Source of the DNA: Bythopirellula goksoeyrii
Lineage (GTDB): Bacteria > Planctomycetota > Planctomycetia > Pirellulales > Lacipirellulaceae
DNA: 64,000 bases
NCBI RefSeq assembly: GCF_008065115.1
Contig: NZ_CP042913.1
Coordinates: 5,715,257-5,779,256, forward strand
Direction of reading: 5' to 3'
The notes beneath the pieces are model-generated. The model had not been told where the DNA came from. It was given only the letters and a program-made list of their open reading frames with translations, and searched no databases. Shown here piece after piece: positions 36,934-46,800 of this stretch. Position 1 is the stretch's first letter; the number at the start of each line of letters is the position of its first letter. Position numbers and translations under genes: made by a program.

Positions 36934-38139
36934 TTATTCTGGCCCTGGTAAGCGGCTTTCGCTCTGAGGCTCAACTTGTGCTGCGTTATCTAGCACACGG
37001 TTCTTGACCTGGCGAATGAGGCTTAGGATCTCGTCTGCCTTGGGTCCCCCGATTTGGAGAAACGTTTTTCTCGCTTCCTTGCTAGCTTGCTGAAATCTTT
37101 CGCGCTCTGCTGGCGTTAATGCGGGAGTGATGTTTAAGAACGGATTGTCGTCAATGAGTTCCTGTCGCTCCTGCGTGGATAGACTTTCAATAAAATCTGA
37201 CAGATCGCCGCAGATATTGAGCTTCGCCCGTTTTTGCTGCATCTCGCGAACGATTGCCTTGAGTCGATCCGACTGGAATTGCACTTGCTGCTCGAATATG
37301 TAGTCGTTGAGATCGGCTATCGTTTGGTCAACGATAGCTTGATCTTCTTCAGAGAGATTATCGTAGAATTCCTGATTCGCGACGACTGTGGTAACGAAGT
37401 GAGCGTGTCCCGGGAAGATGAGCCACTCGGTCACCTCGAAGAATTTCTGCCGCTCAATGGCAAAAATCGGATTCACCTGAGCGTCGACCATTCCTAGTTG
37501 GAGGGCACTGTAAACCTCGGCATAAGGCAGCGGCGTGGGGCTGGCACCGTAGGCTGCATAGGCATCAATCAACATCGGTGAGGTCATCACCCGGATTTTC
37601 ACGCCTTGAAAATCCTTGGGCGAACGGACTTCTTTCTGCGTCGTCCATACCATCTCGCCCTCGGGAAAAATGGAGAGCAGCTTCAATCCCTTATCCCTAT
37701 AGAGCGTATCGAATGTTTCCAACACCTCTGGCGACGATAATATTTGTTGATTCACGATGTCGCTGTTCGACAAGACGAAATGAAGCAGAAACACCTGTGT
37801 CTCGGGAATAAACTTGCCGATCGATCCCGGTGAAGCCATGGCGAATTCCAACGCACCCAGATTGAGCTGCTCTGTGATTTGAGTCGAGGTGCCGAGCGTA
37901 CCATAGGGGTAGACGACCACTTCGACACCACCTGACGTCGCAGCTTCAATCTGTCGCTTGAACTGCGTGGCATACACATGCTGGACACTTCCCTCCGATT
38001 CTTCGATGGCAAATCGCCAGATCTGGTGATCCGACTCTGGTGGGTGCTGTGCAGTTCGACCGCAACCGATGCTCACACTAACAATTGCCAGCAAGAGGAT
38101 TGCCAACTGAAACGGAAGTATGTGCTTGGAACTCGACAT
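36934..38139 (-). CDS. dctP: TRAP transporter substrate-binding lipoprotein (DctP family)
   Basis: This extracytoplasmic solute receptor delivers its ligand to the DctQM membrane pair. A lipoprotein signal with Cys in VSIGCGRTA begins the 401-residue chain. Family features include GTSTQITEQLNLGALEFAMASPG, VKIRVMTSPMLIDAYAAYGASPTPLPYAEVYSALQLGMVDAQVNP and the conserved Arg of that segment. The gene ends an operon of dctQ, dctM, a MarC-like gene and dctP. Divergent ectABCD nearby suggests ectoine or a precursor as substrate, but DctP receptors for sugar acids look alike. Confidence 0.9.
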   Translation of the reverse strand: MSSSKHILPFQLAILLLAIVSVSIGCGRTAQHPPESDHQIWRFAIEESEGSVQHVYATQFKRQIEAATSGGVEVVVYPYGTLGTSTQITEQLNLGALEFAMASPGSIGKFIPETQVFLLHFVLSNSDIVNQQILSSPEVLETFDTLYRDKGLKLLSIFPEGEMVWTTQKEVRSPKDFQGVKIRVMTSPMLIDAYAAYGASPTPLPYAEVYSALQLGMVDAQVNPIFAIERQKFFEVTEWLIFPGHAHFVTTVVANQEFYDNLSEEDQAIVDQTIADLNDYIFEQQVQFQSDRLKAIVREMQQKRAKLNICGDLSDFIESLSTQERQELIDDNPFLNITPALTPAERERFQQASKEARKTFLQIGGPKADEILSLIRQVKNRVLDNAAQVEPQSESRLPGPE

Positions 38140-38146
38140 ATTGTCC

Positions 38147-38770
38147 TTATAGAATCGAACTCTCTTGCAGCCACATTTCGATGCCGCGCATGATCATGTC
38201 GACTGCGATGGAGCCGATGAGGAGCGCTGCGACGCGACCACTGATTTCCATGTATCTTTGGACAATCGCCTCGTTGCGCTTCTTTACGTAGTCAAACAGC
38301 ACTTTGGCTATCATGAGGAACAGGCAACTGATCACAATAGCTACCACGATTGCCAGAAAGGCTAGCCCTAATGGCAGTCGATTTCCGATCAGTACGCTCG
38401 CGCTGACTGTCCCCGGGCCAATCATGAACGGCATTGCCAGCGAGCCGGCCAGATGTTCTGGTGGGCCGCGAAGAGTTTCAATCATCTTGGCACCGAACAC
38501 CATGTAGCGAAGCGAGATGATCAGAAATAAAATTCCACCGAAAACCAAGAACGCGGCAAATCTCACCTGAAGCACGTGTGAAAATAACTGGTCTCCTCCA
38601 AAGGCAAAGAGGCAGAATACTGCCGCACTCATGGCGAATGCTCGCAGCAATACGCCAAAGAATTCTCTTAAAGACAACTCCGACATGATGTCGCGCAGGC
38701 ACGCACTCATAAAGAATGGATTGAACAGCACGGCCATCAAAACCACAGAATCAATAAACAACGTTTCCAT
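38147..38770 (-). CDS. MarC-family integral membrane protein
   Basis: The product has about six hydrophobic helices and the MarC/UPF0056 features NPFFMSACLRDI near the N-terminus and MPFMIGPGTVSASVLIGN in the middle. The start at 38770 (METLFIDSVVLMAVLFNP) is preferred over a TTG at 38779. The gene ends 7 bp before dctP and begins 49 bp after dctM, so it is inside the TRAP operon. The role of MarC proteins is unclear; here it may help solute export or pressure response, which is speculation from position. Confidence 0.85.
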   Translation of the reverse strand: METLFIDSVVLMAVLFNPFFMSACLRDIMSELSLREFFGVLLRAFAMSAAVFCLFAFGGDQLFSHVLQVRFAAFLVFGGILFLIISLRYMVFGAKMIETLRGPPEHLAGSLAMPFMIGPGTVSASVLIGNRLPLGLAFLAIVVAIVISCLFLMIAKVLFDYVKKRNEAIVQRYMEISGRVAALLIGSIAVDMIMRGIEMWLQESSIL

Positions 38771-38819
38771 AAAGTTCAATTACAATGCGAAGTGAAGCTG
38801 GAGCAAATCTTTCGGCGAG

Positions 38820-40118
38820 CTATTGAGTATAAGCCAAGTCCCGCAATAGTAGGGCAACGCCTGGAAATGTAAGCAGAATAAACGCCGCGGAGAGTAAAAT
38901 CACGATGAATGGCGGCGTGCCACGGATGACCTGCCAGTAGGGCTGTCGAAAAATGGCAATCGCGGTGAATATATCACATCCAAAGGGAGGCGTGGCCGAA
39001 CCGATGGCCACTTGCAACGTGACAACAACGCCAACTAGCACGGGGTCGATATCCGCAGCGACTGCGATGGGGTGAAAAATCGGGGTGAGAATCAAGATGA
39101 CCACGATCGGGTCGACAAACATGCAGCCAACAAAGTAGGCCACACAGATAGAAAGCATGATGGTCCAATAGCCCGAGTTGGCATTCAGGCCAACTTCTGC
39201 CAACAGGTCCTGAGGAAGCTGTGCGAAAGAAATGACCCACGAAAAGGCGGCCCCTGCGCCGACCAAGACGAAAACAACCCCTGTAACCAGACCAGTCGAG
39301 AGGGCAACATTCGGCAGATCTCGCCAGGAAAGTTCGCGATAGACGACGAGTTCCAGGAAGGCTGCATAGAGCACCGACACGGCGGCTGCCTCGGTGGGAC
39401 TGAAGATTCCCGTATATATCCCTCCCAGGATAATTACCGGGAAACCCAAAGGCAGAAGGCTGCGTCGGACCGCACGAATCTTTTGCTCTGCGCTGGCTTT
39501 GGTCGCAGACTCGACAACGCTCGGATCCGAGAGGAAATAACAATAGGCGCAAAACATGGCTAGTATCAGCAAGCCTGGCCCCACTCCGGCAACAAACAAC
39601 TCGCCTATGGAGGTGCCCGAGACGACACCATAGACGATCATCCCGATGCTAGGGGGGATCAACAAGGCGATATCACTGGCATTGATTATTAATGCGGTTG
39701 AGAAGGATTCGGAGTATCCCGCCTGAAGAAGCCGTGGCCGAAGCGGACCTCCGATTGCAACGACCGTAGCCTGGGTCGAGCCGGACATCGCACCAAATAA
39801 CGCACAGCTAACGGCCGTGGTCATCGGCAAGCCGCCCCGAACATGGCCAACAAAGCTCATCACCATGTCGAGTAAACGGTCGGCGGCCTGACCACGAGTC
39901 ATAATGTCGGCAGCCAGAATGAACATGGGCACGGCAATCAGAGCAGCGGGAGTCACGCCACCGATCCACTGTTGAATGAGGATCGCCGGAGTGATGTCCC
40001 CCGGAAAGTAGCACCACAACACGGCTAAGGCTGAAGCCGCGAGAGGAACCATCATTGGAAAACCCATGAAGAGCAATACCAACAAGAGCCCCGCGATGAG
40101 CATAGCCATGCCAAACAC
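38820..40118 (-). CDS. dctM: TRAP transporter large permease (DctM family)
   Basis: This is the 12-helix channel subunit that moves solute with Na+ or H+. Signature stretches are GFPMMVPLAASALAV, VPMFILAADIMTRG, SGSTQATVVAIGGPL, LLIPPSIGMIVYGV and PIFHPIAVAADIDPV. The GTG start directly follows the dctQ stop, with GGAG 5 bp before it; an ATG 9 bp later is the alternative. The length of 432 residues is normal. Confidence 0.93.
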   Translation of the reverse strand: MFGMAMLIAGLLLVLLFMGFPMMVPLAASALAVLWCYFPGDITPAILIQQWIGGVTPAALIAVPMFILAADIMTRGQAADRLLDMVMSFVGHVRGGLPMTTAVSCALFGAMSGSTQATVVAIGGPLRPRLLQAGYSESFSTALIINASDIALLIPPSIGMIVYGVVSGTSIGELFVAGVGPGLLILAMFCAYCYFLSDPSVVESATKASAEQKIRAVRRSLLPLGFPVIILGGIYTGIFSPTEAAAVSVLYAAFLELVVYRELSWRDLPNVALSTGLVTGVVFVLVGAGAAFSWVISFAQLPQDLLAEVGLNANSGYWTIMLSICVAYFVGCMFVDPIVVILILTPIFHPIAVAADIDPVLVGVVVTLQVAIGSATPPFGCDIFTAIAIFRQPYWQVIRGTPPFIVILLSAAFILLTFPGVALLLRDLAYTQ

Positions 40119-40655
40119 TTAGACTCCGGCTTTCTGCTCAAGGGGATTGGGAGGTGTGACTGGCAGCTCATCGCTTTGTCCGGTCAACCCCTTGATTGCC
40201 GATAAAGCAAACTGGCAACCAGCAAGCAGGAAACCGAGGGGAACGATAAGATAGACCATGTAATAGGGAATTCGGGTCACCGGATAGACGCCCCCTAGCC
40301 TGTACACGGCATGCACATAGGTGCAGGCGTAGCCACAGAGTACAAACATCAACAGCGCCGTTGTCGCTTGGACAAGATTTGCCATCCTCATCCGTCCGCG
40401 ACTGGACAATTGATCGCTCAGAGCGGTCATACGAATATGACGGCCCAAACTAGCAGCGTAGCTCAGGCCAACGAAAGTCACGACAATGATGAGAAACTGA
40501 GACACTTCCTCTGCCAAAGCAATACTCGTTCCGAACAATGTGCGAGTTACAACATTCGCGATTGTCAGCACGGCAATTCCAAGAATCGCGGATGACAGAA
40601 TAATCGCTTCAACCTTTTGAAGTAGAGACGAAACGGTTGTGATGATGTATTTCAT
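40119..40655 (-). CDS. dctQ: TRAP transporter small permease (DctQ family)
   Basis: This 178-residue protein has four predicted membrane helices and the DctQ pattern FGTSIALAEEVSQFLIIVVTFVGLSYAASLGRHIRMTAL. It is the first gene of the operon and abuts dctM with no gap. It is divergent from ectA across 286 bp. Confidence 0.9.
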   Translation of the reverse strand: MKYIITTVSSLLQKVEAIILSSAILGIAVLTIANVVTRTLFGTSIALAEEVSQFLIIVVTFVGLSYAASLGRHIRMTALSDQLSSRGRMRMANLVQATTALLMFVLCGYACTYVHAVYRLGGVYPVTRIPYYMVYLIVPLGFLLAGCQFALSAIKGLTGQSDELPVTPPNPLEQKAGV

Positions 40656-40749
40656 TGTGAGAGCAATAATTCATTTTCTTGATTCAAGAAATCGCTAGCA
40701 AGCAGGCAAAACAGGGGTTGATCGTCCTCCAGGCACTGCCTATAGTAAT

Positions 40750-40769
40750 ATAGTTGCAAGCGTAACTAT
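40750..40769. promoter_or_regulatory. possible operator between dctQ and ectA
   Basis: Arms ATAGTT and AACTAT flank an 8-bp centre in an A/T-rich stretch with several TATA-like hexamers. It could bind the nearby MarR-family regulator and control both divergent operons. This is only positional evidence. Confidence 0.3.
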
Positions 40770-40941
40770 TTTATATGCAAGTATCTAGGCGAATGGCGGT
40801 CCTGGCGAACATTACTGTCGCCATTTCTTGGCTCCAGCGTAGTTGGAGCATGTGAGTTGCGGCAGATTTGTCTGTAGCAACTGCGCTTTCCCACCCCATC
40901 TCGCTCTGATTTCCTACCCTCCCAGTTCCCAGTAAAGAACC

Positions 40942-41490
40942 GTGCCAACGGACCAACTGTCTTCAACTTCGACTCCCAGGCTCTCGAATTACTCTGTGCG
41001 CAATCCCACGCCTAGGGATGCAAAAGAGATTCTGAATCTGGTGCGCGAATCGGGCACGCTGGATGAGAACTCGTGTTACGCTTATTTGCTGCTTTGTGAC
41101 CATTTTCGGAATACGTGCCTGGTCGCTGAATTGGAGGAAAAAATTGCGGGCTTTGTTGCCGCCTATCGTCCTCCTACCCGCCCTCAAAGCGTGTTCGTCT
41201 GGCAAATCGGCGTGGCATTGAGCAGCCGAAAACATGGCCTTGCGAAGTACCTCTTACGTCACCTGTTGGCATTGCCAGCAACTGAGGGTGTTCGTTTCTT
41301 GGAGGCAACAGTAACGCCTTCGAATGTTCCCTCGCAACGACTGTTTAAGTCCTTTGCTGACGAAGTTCATGCTCCGCTCGAAATAGTGACCGGGTTTGAG
41401 AGCGAGCACTTCGACACACCTTCCCACGAAGAGGAATCCCTCTTTCGGATCGGCCCCATTCGGGCTGATCTAGATTCTATTAATTCTTAA
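40942..41490 (+). CDS. ectA: L-2,4-diaminobutyrate N-acetyltransferase
   Basis: EctA acetylates L-2,4-diaminobutyrate at the gamma-amino group, the second step of ectoine synthesis, in the cytoplasm. The GNAT fold shows VRNPTPRDAKEILNLV, YAYLLLCDHFRNTCLVAE, QIGVALSSRKHGLAKYLL (acetyl-CoA loop) and TVTPSNVPSQRLF, all typical for EctA. The start is GTG at 40942. Followed by ectB after 14 bp, then ectC and ectD, it makes a complete hydroxyectoine operon. Confidence 0.95.
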   Translation: MPTDQLSSTSTPRLSNYSVRNPTPRDAKEILNLVRESGTLDENSCYAYLLLCDHFRNTCLVAELEEKIAGFVAAYRPPTRPQSVFVWQIGVALSSRKHGLAKYLLRHLLALPATEGVRFLEATVTPSNVPSQRLFKSFADEVHAPLEIVTGFESEHFDTPSHEEESLFRIGPIRADLDSINS

Positions 41491-41504
41491 GGAGATATTG
41501 TTCC

Positions 41505-42776
41505 ATGGAGCATACTGAAAATATATTCGAGCGTCTTGAATCTGAAGTCCGATCTTACTGCCGTGGATGGCCGGTCGTTTTTGAAGAGTCGTATGGTCAC
41601 ACAGTAATTGACGAATCGGGACGAGAGTACATCGACTTCTTCGCAGGTGCAGGGGCGCTCAATTATGGACACAACAACCCGGTCCTCAAAGCGAAGCTGC
41701 TGGATTATATCAGCGGGAACGGAATCTCTCATTCGCTGGACATGATGACCGAAGCAAAAAGCGACTTCCTGGAAGCGATGGACGAACGAATTTTATCGCC
41801 TCGCAACTTGGACTACAAAGTCATGTTCCCCGGGCCAACGGGCACAAACTCGGTGGAGGCGGCGCTCAAACTGGCAAGACAAATCACGGGAAGAACGAAC
41901 GTCATTGCTTTCACCAACGCCTTCCACGGCATGACTCTCGGTTCACTAGCCTTGACAGGTAATGGCAGCAAACGCGACGGGGCCGGCGTCCCTTTAGGCA
42001 ACGTAACACGCATGCCCTACCATCGCTACTTGGACGACACCGACACAATCGATCTGTTGGCGAAACATCTGGAAGACACGAGTAGCGGCGTCGATATGCC
42101 CGCGGCATTGATCCTGGAGCTGGTACAAGCCGAAGGGGGAGTCAATGTAGCGACCAACCCCTGGCTGCGACGCTTGGAGAAACTGCTAAAGGAACATGGC
42201 GTGTTGCTGATCGTGGACGACATTCAAGCAGGATGTGGTCGGACGGGCACCTTCTTCAGCTTCGAATCCGCCGGGCTTGATCCAGACATCGTCTGTCTCT
42301 CCAAAAGTCTCTCCGGGTATGGAACTCCCATGGCAGTCACCATGTTTCGGCGTGAACTCGATCAGTGGGAGCCAGGAAAACACAACGGCACGTTCCGCGG
42401 CCACAACCTAGCCTTTGTGACGGCCACTGCCGCACTCCACGAGTACTGGCAAGACGATGCGTTGACCAATCAAATCAAGAAAAAGGCAAACATAATGCGA
42501 GGTGTGCTCGACAAAATTGCCGAGCAGGTGCCCGAGGAAGCCCAGCAGGTTCGCGGCCGAGGGATGATACAAGGAATTGAATTTAAAGACCCCGCCACAG
42601 CAGGAGCAATTTGTGCTGCCGCCTTCAACCGTGGCCTGCTCATCGAAACTTCAGGTGCCAGTGACGAAGTCTTGAAGCTATTGCCACCACTGACAATTGA
42701 AGAAAGTGCATTGACCCAGGGACTCGAAATCTTGCAAGAGAGCGTCGAGGAAGCCTTGGTCAGCATTGGAAATTGA
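41505..42776 (+). CDS. ectB: L-2,4-diaminobutyrate:2-oxoglutarate aminotransferase
   Basis: EctB is a PLP enzyme that converts aspartate semialdehyde and glutamate to diaminobutyrate, the first committed step to ectoine. The class III aminotransferase pattern is clear: FFAGAGALNYGHNNP, FPGPTGTNSVEAALKLAR, LIVDDIQAGCGRTG and the PLP-binding Lys267 in LSKSLSGYG. The ribosome site is AAGGAG. The length of 423 residues is normal for EctB. Confidence 0.96.
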   Translation: MEHTENIFERLESEVRSYCRGWPVVFEESYGHTVIDESGREYIDFFAGAGALNYGHNNPVLKAKLLDYISGNGISHSLDMMTEAKSDFLEAMDERILSPRNLDYKVMFPGPTGTNSVEAALKLARQITGRTNVIAFTNAFHGMTLGSLALTGNGSKRDGAGVPLGNVTRMPYHRYLDDTDTIDLLAKHLEDTSSGVDMPAALILELVQAEGGVNVATNPWLRRLEKLLKEHGVLLIVDDIQAGCGRTGTFFSFESAGLDPDIVCLSKSLSGYGTPMAVTMFRRELDQWEPGKHNGTFRGHNLAFVTATAALHEYWQDDALTNQIKKKANIMRGVLDKIAEQVPEEAQQVRGRGMIQGIEFKDPATAGAICAAAFNRGLLIETSGASDEVLKLLPPLTIEESALTQGLEILQESVEEALVSIGN

Positions 42777-42818
42777 GAGTCCGACAAAAACCACTTCGTC
42801 TACTCAAGGAGTCAGAAA

Positions 42819-43229
42819 ATGATTGTGCGGTCACTCAATGACTTGCAAGATATGGGACGTGTAGTATCAGCCGAAGGATGGACGAGCCAACGTCTTCTGC
42901 TGCAAGAAGATGGCATGGGTTTTTCTATGCACGACACGATCATCGAGGCAGGGGCTGTTTTGGAAATGCACTATAAGAACCATCTGGAAGCGGTGTACTG
43001 TGTCGAGGGTGAAGGTAACGTCTTCTCAGTCTTGACAGAGACGAACTTCCCGATTCAGGCGGGAACCATCTATGCACTCGATCAGAACGACAAGCATGTG
43101 CTAACCGCAACGAAGACGATGCGGATGATATGTGTCTTCAATCCCCCTTTGGTTGGACCAGAGTCCCACGATGACGAAGGTGCCTATCCTCTGTTGACTG
43201 CAGCTACGCCATGTGAGGCTAGCGTTTAG
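42819..43229 (+). CDS. ectC: L-ectoine synthase
   Basis: EctC closes N-gamma-acetyl-diaminobutyrate into ectoine. The 136-residue cupin begins MIVRSLNDLQDMGRVV and contains MGFSMHDTIIEAG, HYKNHLEAVYCVEGEG and YALDQNDKHVL, with the family metal ligands Glu, Tyr and His in these segments. It follows ectB by 42 bp, with AAGGAG upstream. Confidence 0.96.
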   Translation: MIVRSLNDLQDMGRVVSAEGWTSQRLLLQEDGMGFSMHDTIIEAGAVLEMHYKNHLEAVYCVEGEGNVFSVLTETNFPIQAGTIYALDQNDKHVLTATKTMRMICVFNPPLVGPESHDDEGAYPLLTAATPCEASV

Positions 43230-43284
43230 AAAGGTGTAGAGATTCCTTCACATGAGCATTTTATATTCTTCGAGAGAAAGGAAC

Positions 43285-44178
43285 ATGACAACTTCAATAG
43301 CTATTGCCGACCCCTATCACTCGCGTCAGGGAAGTTTCTGGGAATGTGTCGAGCGCGAAGATCCCGTTGTGTGGGGAAAAGCCGATGGACCGCTATCCAC
43401 TTCGAAGCTTGACCAATACCACGAAAACGGATTTTATTTCGATCAGGATCTCTTCTCAGCAACTGAGTCTTCAGAACTGCTAGCCGAAGCAAATCGCCTG
43501 GCGGACTTGGCAGATCCTGCCGATGCCGAAGTCGTTGTTGAACCGAACAATCGGGCTGTACGTTCCGTGTTTCGCGTTCATCAAAAGAGCGATCTCTTTC
43601 GCTCAATATGCTGCGATCCAAGAATAGTCAAAGTTGCTCGACAATTCCTGGGTGGTGATGTGTATCTCCATCAGACTCGGGTCAATTTCAAGCCAGGGTT
43701 CAACGGTAAAGAGTTCTTCTGGCACTCCGATTTCGAAACATGGCACGTTGAGGATGGTATGCCACGTATGCGAGCTGTGAGCGTCTCAATCGCGTTGACG
43801 GAGAACAACGAGTTCAACGGGCCCTTGATGGTAGTCCCCGGTTCGCATCATTGGTTTGTCCGTTGCGTCGGCGAGACGCCGGAGAAACATTTTGAGCAAT
43901 CACTGAAGAAGCAAGAATATGGCGTACCCGATCAAGAGGCCCTGCAGATGCTCGTCGACAAAGGCGGCATTCAGGCTCCTAAGGGAGAAGCCGGTTCCGC
44001 AATTTTCTTTGAGTGCAATCTGATGCATGGATCGTCAGGCAACTTGAGCCCCTACCCTCGCTCAAACTTGTTTATGGTTTTCAACAGTGTGGAGAATGCC
44101 GTGCAGGAGCCATTTGGAAATAGGCCACCTCGACCGGAGTTTCTTGCCGAACGCGACTTCACTCCCCTGGAAGGATAG
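43285..44178 (+). CDS. ectD: ectoine 5-hydroxylase
   Basis: EctD is an Fe(II)/2-oxoglutarate oxygenase that makes 5-hydroxyectoine. The family signature FFWHSDFETWHVEDGMP is present with His147 and Asp149. The third ligand His lies in ECNLMHGSSGN. The start at 43285 follows AAAGGA; a longer frame from 43252 is less likely. The cell can therefore make both ectoine and hydroxyectoine for salt and heat stress. Confidence 0.96.
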   Translation: MTTSIAIADPYHSRQGSFWECVEREDPVVWGKADGPLSTSKLDQYHENGFYFDQDLFSATESSELLAEANRLADLADPADAEVVVEPNNRAVRSVFRVHQKSDLFRSICCDPRIVKVARQFLGGDVYLHQTRVNFKPGFNGKEFFWHSDFETWHVEDGMPRMRAVSVSIALTENNEFNGPLMVVPGSHHWFVRCVGETPEKHFEQSLKKQEYGVPDQEALQMLVDKGGIQAPKGEAGSAIFFECNLMHGSSGNLSPYPRSNLFMVFNSVENAVQEPFGNRPPRPEFLAERDFTPLEG

Positions 44179-44195
44179 CCCCAGGGCTCAGGACA

Positions 44196-44744
44196 TCATC
44201 GCTCTGGTTTCACGTGAACCCCTGTCGCAAGCACCGGGGCGGCGTCCATTTCCCCAGCTCCCATCATTTCAACAATCTGCTCCAGCGAATTGAGTAATGC
44301 TGTCCTTTTTTTCTCGGGAAGTTCTTGAAGTCGCTGCAAGAATTCTTCTTGCAGCGGCGTCGGTAGCTTGTCGAGATTCTTTCGCCCGCTCCGGGTCAGC
44401 TTCAAACTTACCCGACGGCGATCCTCCTGACTTCTATTGCGTACAATAAGCTCCTGGGATTCGAGTCGGTCAAGAATGCGCGAGATTGTAGCCGGCGAAA
44501 GCTGTATGATCTCCGCCAGTTGCACAGCGGTTAGCTCACCATTGGCAGGCGCTTGTCCAATCAGTCGCAAACACAATAGCTGTGGAACGGTCAGTCCCGA
44601 CTCATTGAACACATGCTGGGAGTGCTCCGCCGTCCTGCGAAGAATTCGACGAATGGCACGTAGAATGGCATCTGCCAGCACATCGTCTACCGTTGCAGTC
44701 GATGCACTGCGCCGAGGTCGTTTTAATTGCTTTCCACTTGGCAT
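44196..44744 (-). CDS. MarR-family regulator, probable ectoine operon regulator
   Basis: The winged helix is LTVPQLLCLRLI...LTAVQLAEIIQLSPATISRILDRLESQELIVRNRSQEDRRRVSLKLTRSGR. The length of 182 residues and the location just downstream of ectD (17 bp between stops, convergent) fit EctR-type repressors known from other ectoine producers. Its binding site may be the dyad at 40750-40769. It might also regulate itself. Confidence 0.8.
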   Translation of the reverse strand: MPSGKQLKRPRRSASTATVDDVLADAILRAIRRILRRTAEHSQHVFNESGLTVPQLLCLRLIGQAPANGELTAVQLAEIIQLSPATISRILDRLESQELIVRNRSQEDRRRVSLKLTRSGRKNLDKLPTPLQEEFLQRLQELPEKKRTALLNSLEQIVEMMGAGEMDAAPVLATGVHVKPER

Positions 44745-45058
44745 CGGTCAGGTACCCTTGGAGTCTCTTCCAACAACTGGGACTCGGCATAGTGGCTACA
44801 AGACCACATTCAGACAATCTAATCTAGCTGCTTCCTGCATTGCAACTGATTCTCTCCTATTCTTGTAGATCCGATCGCCAGTCATTATCATGGTCGGTAA
44901 GTACATCGCCCCTGCTGGAACCTCCTAGAGAAAGCCGGCGACAGTTTTTGGGCTACATTCTGAGCTCCATTCCTCAAGCTAATTCGCTTTTTTCACTCAC
45001 TTCAAAATTGTTCGCAGCCTGGTTTTCGCCAAGCACAGACCTTTGCAAGGATTTCGTT
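44745..45058. other. divergent promoter region
   Basis: No gene is seen in these 314 bp between the MarR-type gene and the fucose-isomerase-like gene. It should hold both promoters; no strong consensus stands out. Confidence 0.4.
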
Positions 45059-46723
45059 ATGAGTCATCAGATTCCTGCGGCCCGCACAGTTACTCCACTC
45101 TCCAGCAAGCATGTCTACCTCATGGCCAACGGCGATCTGCGATTGTCGGCCAATCAGAATTGCTGGGCGGCTCAGCAGGCGATGGAAGAGGAAATTCGCC
45201 AGGCAGTTGAGGCACTCGGTTGGACGCTCATCCGCGCGCATCCCTACAAAGAAGACGAAAAACACGGATTCATCGGCTCTCAAAAAGAAGGGATGGATGT
45301 CTTCCGGCAACTCGACCCCAACGCCCCAATCATCGTGGCAGAAGCGGTCTGGCAGTACTCCCATCATATTCTCTCAGGATTGATTTCTCATCGCGGGAAG
45401 ATTCTCACTTTGGCCAATTGGTCAGGCACCTGGCCAGGGCTAGTTGGCATGTTGAACTTGAATGGATCCCTGACAAAGGCGGGCGCCGAATACAGCACAC
45501 TTTGGACAGAGGACTTTGGCGATGCCCAATTCAAGCAACAACTGGCAAGCTGGCTCTCTGGAGAGACGATTCGTCACCCCCTTGAGCATGTCATTCCCTT
45601 GGAAAAGGTTTCTGTCGATTCGCCTGAGAAAGAGCTTGGGGAGGCGCTGGCGAATCAACTGAAGAGCGAAAAGGCAATTATGGGGGTTTTCGACGAAGGT
45701 TGCATGGGAATGTTCAACGCGATTATCCCCGACCATTTGCTTAACCCCACCGGTGTCTTCAAGGAACGACTCAGCCAATCGGCCCTCTACTACGAAACAA
45801 CTCAAGTCTCCGACGAGCAGGCTCGTGATGTGCGGAAGTGGATGGAAGACCGGGGCATGACCTTCCAAACTGGGCCCAAGCATTCCGAAGATCTCACAGA
45901 CGAGCAAATCCTAAAGCAATGCAAGATGTATATCGCTGCGGTGCGAATCGCCGACGATTTCGGTTGTGACACGATCGGGATTCAGTACCAACAGGGACTG
46001 AAAGACTTGCTTCCCGCCAGCGACTTGGTTGAGGGAACGCTCAACAACGGCGATCGTCCCCCCGTCGTGAGTCGAGACGGTCAGCGAGTCCTCTATGAAG
46101 GGGAGCCAATCCCACACTTCAATGAGGTTGACGAATGTGCGGGGCTCGACGGACTGATGACCTACCGACTCCATAAGGCGATGGGGCAACCCCCTGAGAA
46201 CACACTGCATGACCTCCGCTGGGGGGACAGGGATCGTTCGGGAACGGTCGACGACTATGTGTGGGTCTTCGAGATCAGCGGAAGTGTGCCCCCGGCTCAT
46301 TTCAGTGGAGGCTGGAAGGGTGCGACCAGCGTTCGCCAGCCGGCCATGTATTTTCCCAATGGCGGAGGAACCATCAAAGGGATTTCCAAGCCAGGTGAGA
46401 TCGTCTGGTCGCGAATCTACGTCGAAGACAATCGACTGAAGATGGACCTGGGGCGTGCCGGTGTCGTAGAACTTCCCCTCGAAGAAACAGAGCGGCGTTG
46501 GCAAGAGACGACTCCCCAATGGCCCATCATGCATGCAGTCACCTACGGCGTCTCCCGTGATCAAATGATGGCACGCCACAAGAGCAACCATATCCAAGTT
46601 GCCTATGCGAACTCTGCCGAAGAGGCTGACAAAGCGATGCTCGCAAAGGCTGCTATGGCCCAGTCGCTCGGAATGGAAGTCGCCGTCTGTGGCACCCGTA
46701 AGGAAGGGGTATCATGGGGGTAG
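45059..46723 (+). CDS. L-fucose/L-arabinose isomerase-like protein
   Basis: The start at 45059 has AAGGA upstream; the longer open frame before it has no family character. The product has the fucose-isomerase fold: an N-terminal part ([55 protein letters not shown]) and a C-terminal domain with [15 protein letters not shown] and [17 protein letters not shown], the latter supplying likely metal ligands Glu and Asp. It is a predicted ketol isomerase of deoxy- or pentose sugars in the cytoplasm. It stands alone between the ectoine locus and a membrane gene. Confidence 0.7.
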   Translation: MSHQIPAARTVTPLSSKHVYLMANGDLRLSANQNCWAAQQAMEEEIRQAVEALGWTLIRAHPYKEDEKHGFIGSQKEGMDVFRQLDPNAPIIVAEAVWQYSHHILSGLISHRGKILTLANWSGTWPGLVGMLNLNGSLTKAGAEYSTLWTEDFGDAQFKQQLASWLSGETIRHPLEHVIPLEKVSVDSPEKELGEALANQLKSEKAIMGVFDEGCMGMFNAIIPDHLLNPTGVFKERLSQSALYYETTQVSDEQARDVRKWMEDRGMTFQTGPKHSEDLTDEQILKQCKMYIAAVRIADDFGCDTIGIQYQQGLKDLLPASDLVEGTLNNGDRPPVVSRDGQRVLYEGEPIPHFNEVDECAGLDGLMTYRLHKAMGQPPENTLHDLRWGDRDRSGTVDDYVWVFEISGSVPPAHFSGGWKGATSVRQPAMYFPNGGGTIKGISKPGEIVWSRIYVEDNRLKMDLGRAGVVELPLEETERRWQETTPQWPIMHAVTYGVSRDQMMARHKSNHIQVAYANSAEEADKAMLAKAAMAQSLGMEVAVCGTRKEGVSWG

Positions 46724-46800
46724 CTGTCAGGATGAATGTGGCAATGAGATCATTAAGAAATTGGTACAAGTAGTCTCACTTCCGAACAGAATGGTCGACC

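Noticed and set aside
45911-46597. Minus-strand frame of 228 codons inside the fucose-isomerase-like gene
   Set aside because: Antisense shadow without family features.
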